Below are positions 60,998 through 64,000 of a DNA stretch of 64,000 bases, in pieces (within the stretch, counting starts at the first letter, position 1; each line of letters opens with the position of its first letter). Both the position numbers and the translations under genes were made by a program. A model generated the notes under the pieces. It saw nothing but the letters and a program-made list of their open reading frames with translations. It searched no databases and was not told the origin of the DNA. The stretch is from Janthinobacterium rivuli (lineage in GTDB: Bacteria; Pseudomonadota; Gammaproteobacteria; Burkholderiales; Burkholderiaceae_D), in contig NZ_CP121464.1 of NCBI RefSeq assembly GCF_029690045.1, positions 1,612,001-1,676,000 on the forward strand, in the 5' to 3' direction.

Positions 60998-62449
60998 ATG
61001 ATTGCTGCCGCAGCTGCTGGTGAGGGTGTTCTGGATGTGGGTGTGCCTGGAAACCTGGCGCGCATCGACCACATCGTCGTGCTGATGATGGAAAACCGCT
61101 CGTTTGACCACATGCTCGGCTACCTGAGCCTGGAAGGCGGGCGCGCCGATATCGATGGCTTGCAGGCCAGCCATGCCAATGTGCATGCGGGCGTCAGCTA
61201 CCCCGTGCACCATTTGCGGCGCACGGCCTTTGGCCCGCAGCAAGACCCGTCGCATACGGGCATGTCGGTGGCGCAGCAATTGCAAAACAATAATGGCGGC
61301 TTTGTCGACGACTATGCGCAAACGCATCCGGGCGACCCCGACATCGATCTGGTGATGGGCTACTACAATGCATCCGACTTGCCCATGTACGATTTCCTGG
61401 CGCGGGAGTTCTGCGTCTGCGACCGCTGCTACAGTTCCGTGCCGGGCGCCACCTGGCCCAACCGCCTGTATGCCATCAGCGGCAAGGCGGCCGGCAGCCA
61501 CGACAGCAAGCGCGTGCCCCTGTATGCGAACAAGTCCTTCGTGCGCCACCTCGAGCGTGCCCAGGTCAGCTGGAAATTCTATTCCGCCTGGAAGCCCTGG
61601 AGCCTGGCGCTGACGGACGACCATTACCGCTCGTCGGAAATGTACGAACCGTTCGGCTCCAGCGCGCGCCGCTATGGCTTCATCGGCGATGCGCTGGCGG
61701 GCGCCTTGCCCTCCGTCAGCTGGATCGATCCGCATTTCTTTGACAATGACGACCACCCGCCGGCCGATATCCGCGCCGGTCAGGCGCTGGTGGCGCAGGT
61801 CTACCAGGCCCTGTCGCGCGGTCCGGCCTGGGCGCGCACCTTGCTCATCCTCAGCTATGACGAGCACGGCGGCTTTTTCGACCATGTGCCGCCGGGCCCC
61901 GCCATCGATGACGACCCCGCGTTTCGCCGCTACGGCGTGCGCGTGCCCATGCTGCTCGTGTCGCCGCTGATCGCGCCGGGCAGCGTCAGCCACGAGGTGG
62001 TCGATCACACGTCGATCATCAAAACCATTTTGCAGCGCTTTTGCCGCGCCGCCGATGGCGCCTTGCCCCAGATGGGCGCGCGCGTGGCGGCCGCCAGCGG
62101 CCTGGGCGCCGTGCTGACCCTGGCGCAAGCGCGCGCCGCGCCTGCCGTGCCCGTTGCTGTGCTGGCGCAGCGGGCCGCATGGGAGGCGGAGGTGCGGGCG
62201 CAGGATTTTACGCCGCTGGCGCCCGCTTGCCAGCCTGATGGCGAAGTGGCGGCCGCTGCCGCCGTACCGTTCCAGTCCGATGCCGAGGCCGGCGCGATCG
62301 CCGCTCACCGGCAATTGGCGCGCGCGGCCAGGAATGCGCAGGCGGTGAATAGTAAAACCGCGGGAACGACAGCACCGAAGTCCACAGGCAGGCGCCGGCG
62401 GCAGGTGCCCGCCGGCGCGAAGAATGGTGGAAAACCTGGCGGCGCTTGA
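60998..62449 (+). CDS. Phospholipase C / acid phosphatase-type phosphoesterase
   Basis: A 483-residue metal-dependent phosphoesterase (PF04185 type). It begins IDHIVVLMMENRSFDHMLGYL, the nucleophile-containing signature, with a second motif FVCDRCYSSVPGATWPNRLYAISG (conserved histidine context near it) and a later YDEHGGFFDHVPPG metal site. It lacks a Tat or Sec signal peptide, unlike secreted phospholipases C. The C-terminal tail is very basic. The ATG at 60998 has GGGGAG before it. It lies just after gspAB but probably independent. Confidence 0.88.
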   Translation: MIAAAAAGEGVLDVGVPGNLARIDHIVVLMMENRSFDHMLGYLSLEGGRADIDGLQASHANVHAGVSYPVHHLRRTAFGPQQDPSHTGMSVAQQLQNNNGGFVDDYAQTHPGDPDIDLVMGYYNASDLPMYDFLAREFCVCDRCYSSVPGATWPNRLYAISGKAAGSHDSKRVPLYANKSFVRHLERAQVSWKFYSAWKPWSLALTDDHYRSSEMYEPFGSSARRYGFIGDALAGALPSVSWIDPHFFDNDDHPPADIRAGQALVAQVYQALSRGPAWARTLLILSYDEHGGFFDHVPPGPAIDDDPAFRRYGVRVPMLLVSPLIAPGSVSHEVVDHTSIIKTILQRFCRAADGALPQMGARVAAASGLGAVLTLAQARAAPAVPVAVLAQRAAWEAEVRAQDFTPLAPACQPDGEVAAAAAVPFQSDAEAGAIAAHRQLARAARNAQAVNSKTAGTTAPKSTGRRRRQVPAGAKNGGKPGGA

Positions 62450-62543
62450 CTTGGGCGATGCGCGGGGCAATGCGCGGCGCTGCGCCAGGCGGTCGCGCCC
62501 GTGGGGCTGCGTATAATCATTCCTTCTCAATCAAGGAGTGACC

Positions 62544-63080
62544 ATGCACGATGCGATGCCCGCACACCCGGTACTCGGTGTGATCGGCCGTTCCGGTAGC
62601 GGCAAGACGACCCTGCTGGAATTTGTGGTGAAGGAACTGGCGGCGCGCGGCTTGCGCGTCAACCTGGTCAAGCACAGCCACCATGATCTGGCGCTGGAAC
62701 CGCCGCAAAAAGACAGCGCCCGCCTGCGTTTGGCCGGGGCGGCGGAAGTGCTGGTGGCGTCGCCGTACCGTTTTGCCATCGTGCATGAGCTGCGCGGCGC
62801 GCCCGAGCCGAGCCTGGCGCAGCAATTGTCCCGCATGGGGCCGGCAGACCTGACCCTGGTCGAAGGTTTCAAGACGGATCCCATTCCCAAGCTGGAAGTG
62901 TTTCGTCCGGAAGTGGGACAGGCGCCCCTGTATCCGCACGACCCGCATGTGATCGCCGTGGCCTCCGACAGCCCGGCGCCGGCCGACTTGCGCGAAGGCG
63001 TGGAATGGCTGGACTTGAATGCGCGCGAGCACGTGCTGGCCTGGCTGCTGCTGCAGTTGCAAAATAAGCTGGAAAAATAA
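62544..63080 (+). CDS. mobB: Molybdopterin-guanine dinucleotide biosynthesis protein B
   Basis: A 178-residue GTP-binding protein that assists MobA in making molybdopterin-guanine dinucleotide. The P-loop [14 protein letters not shown] is at residues 16-29, and [25 protein letters not shown] is the family core. A strong AAGGAG site is 6 nt before the ATG; TATAAT at 62512-62517 is a likely -10. No mobA or moe genes are in the window. Confidence 0.92.
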   Translation: MHDAMPAHPVLGVIGRSGSGKTTLLEFVVKELAARGLRVNLVKHSHHDLALEPPQKDSARLRLAGAAEVLVASPYRFAIVHELRGAPEPSLAQQLSRMGPADLTLVEGFKTDPIPKLEVFRPEVGQAPLYPHDPHVIAVASDSPAPADLREGVEWLDLNAREHVLAWLLLQLQNKLEK

Positions 63081-63137
63081 GTTAAAGGTTTGCCGCGGCC
63101 ATCCGTTAATACTGGTAGAACCTCATTGGAGAAACGT

Positions 63138-63338
63138 ATGGACGTCGGAAGCATTGCTCAACTGTCAACCACGATGGCGGAGACAGGCACGCGGCAAGCC
63201 GTCGGCTTGACTGTCCTGAAAAAAGCCCAGGATATCCAAAGCTCGACCGCCACTGCCTTGCTGGCAGCGTTGCCACCGGTACAGTCGGCGCCTAGCCTGC
63301 CGGCTCACCTCGGTAACCGCATCAACACGACCGCCTGA
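63138..63338 (+). CDS. YjfB-like putative motility protein
   Basis: A 66-residue small protein matching the YjfB-like putative motility family: MDVGSIAQLSTTMAETGTRQAVGLTVLKKAQDIQ. The phrase with GxxxxLKKAxDxQ is the family mark. The function is not known. GGAGA lies 6 nt before the ATG and a strong terminator follows, so it is its own unit. Confidence 0.78.
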   Translation: MDVGSIAQLSTTMAETGTRQAVGLTVLKKAQDIQSSTATALLAALPPVQSAPSLPAHLGNRINTTA

Positions 63339-63378
63339 GCGCAGTCCCGCGGCGCCACTCTGGCGCTCGCACTACTTT

Positions 63379-63421
63379 ACGCCCACACCACCGTCATCAA
63401 CGGTGGCGAGTGGGCGTTTTT
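63379..63421 (+). terminator. Terminator after the YjfB-like gene
   Basis: Outer stem ACGCCCAC / GTGGGCGT with an inner stem (ACCGT / ACGGT) and a five-T tail at 63417-63421. Confidence 0.85.
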
Positions 63422-63605
63422 GTCTGCCTTTCCGCTTTCCCCCCTCCCTCTATAAAATTGACTGATTGAAGATGGTTCGCCATGGCGCGGCCGATTCAGT
63501 AGAATGACGTCCATCACCCCATGTTGCCCATCGTGCAGCCCGGGGCGTGCCGTGATTTGCCGCGATTACTTATCGATTACTTTGACCCATGCAAGAGGAA
63601 TCCCC

Positions 63606-63908
63606 ATGAACAAACGTCAAGCTCTCATCGCCGCCGCCCTCGCGGGCATCTGTGCCGGCACCACCCTCAACGCGGCCGCGCACGATGGCCCCGCTCCTGG
63701 CGACAAGGAAAAATGCTATGGCGTGGCCAAGGCAGGGCAGAACGATTGCGCCTCGTCCGATGGCGCGCATTCCTGCGCGGGCCAGGCGGAGGCGGACAAC
63801 CTGCCGACCGAATGGACTTATGTTGCCAAGGGCACGTGCGAACAGGCGGGCGGCTCCGTCAAGCCCATCAAGGCCGGCAAGGCTGCCAAACCGGCCACGC
63901 AGCCCTAA
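63606..63908 (+). CDS. bufA: Bufferin-type (DUF2282) RiPP precursor
   Basis: A 100-residue protein of the DUF2282 / bufferin family. The Sec-type signal peptide is residues 1-25. The mature region has four cysteines, Cys37, Cys48, Cys57 and Cys78 ([29 protein letters not shown]), in the spacing of bufferins, copper-binding peptides in which the two central Cys are converted to thiooxazoles. AGAGGAATCCCC precedes the ATG. The next gene starts 18 bp later and encodes the matching DUF692 (MNIO) modification enzyme, so the operon is inferred. A roughly 180-bp promoter region lies upstream. Confidence 0.85.
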   Translation: MNKRQALIAAALAGICAGTTLNAAAHDGPAPGDKEKCYGVAKAGQNDCASSDGAHSCAGQAEADNLPTEWTYVAKGTCEQAGGSVKPIKAGKAAKPATQP

Positions 63909-63925
63909 GCGTCCGCCGCCTGCCC

Positions 63926-64000
63926 ATGCCGCCGCCCATCCAGGCGCTTGCCGGCGTCGGCCTGCGCGCCGCGCATTACCGCGACTTCCTGGCGCGCAGG
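63926..64000 (+). CDS. bufB: DUF692 (MNIO) multinuclear iron oxidase, 3' end missing
   Basis: Only the first 25 codons are present. They read MPPPIQALAGVGLRAAHY and on, in which GVGLRxxHY is the conserved start of DUF692 enzymes (BufB), iron-dependent oxidases that modify RiPP cysteines. The frame is open to the window end. Position 18 bp after the DUF2282 gene fits the bufA-bufB order; a bufC-type (DUF2063) recognition gene would be expected next but lies outside. Confidence 0.8.
   Translation, partial: MPPPIQALAGVGLRAAHYRDFLARR

Overview
The window is a 64 kb piece of a GC-rich (roughly 60-65 percent by eye) beta-proteobacterial chromosome. Gene content and protein style point to Oxalobacteraceae, most likely Janthinobacterium or a close relative such as Duganella or Massilia. 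The evidence is the rpsP-rimM-trmD-rplS block followed by a NUDIX hydrolase, a CobD/CbiB-like gene and a DUF3579 gene, together with a large chitin/GlcNAc utilisation locus. The organism assignment is inference from protein families. I saw no rRNA, tRNA, CRISPR, prophage or transposase gene.

Region 1 (1-13.3 kb) holds a truncated ribosome-hibernation (HPF/RaiA) gene, membrane proteins and transporters, an iron-sulfur flavin reductase divergent from an NAD-binding epimerase-like gene, a small repressor-like protein, an unusual GRDP-domain protein with an internal AYSGRAVQ repeat array, a CHASE histidine kinase and glnS. It ends with a four-gene J-domain operon of unknown function.

Region 2 (13.3-31 kb) holds a LysR regulator divergent from an MFS exporter, a LytS/LytTR two-component pair and a glycerophosphodiesterase. 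A zinc module follows (ZnuD-like receptor divergent from Zur, with a clear operator between them), then alaS, a TusA-like protein, etfB-etfA plus an acyl-CoA dehydrogenase, a glycine-zipper lipoprotein-like protein and a TM2 protein.

Region 3 (31-38.5 kb) is a translation block (rpsP, rimM, trmD, rplS) followed by NUDIX, CbiB-like, DUF3579, CBS and AraC/GyrI genes and an apolipoprotein N-acyltransferase-like nitrilase.

Region 4 (38.7-57.1 kb) is a chitin/N-acetylglucosamine locus. It contains a GntR regulator, a TonB-dependent receptor, a GH18 chitinase, two NagX/HGSNAT-like membrane acyltransferases, a TPR protein, a complete sugar ABC transporter with an AmpG-like MFS gene inside it, a SIS-family GlcN6P deaminase (NagB-II), NagA, a second GntR regulator and a BadF-type GlcNAc kinase. 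The inferred route runs as follows: extracellular chitin is cut by the chitinase, oligomers cross the outer membrane through the receptor, sugar crosses the inner membrane by ABC or MFS transport, and the kinase, NagA and NagB-II convert it to fructose-6-phosphate. Phased GGTA half-sites lie in front of both the receptor gene and the kinase operon and are candidate GntR operators.

Region 5 (57.4-64 kb) has small unknown proteins including a 35-residue lysine-rich one, a GspA/GspB (ExeA/ExeB-like) pair, a phospholipase C-type phosphoesterase, mobB and a YjfB-like motility protein. At the right edge is the start of a bufferin-type (DUF2282 plus DUF692/MNIO) RiPP operon, cut by the window end.

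A dispersed 27-bp perfect hairpin (GGGGTC-core) occurs three times between genes. The parts least explained by known families are the GRDP repeat protein and the J-domain operon. The bufferin operon is recognisable but incomplete here.
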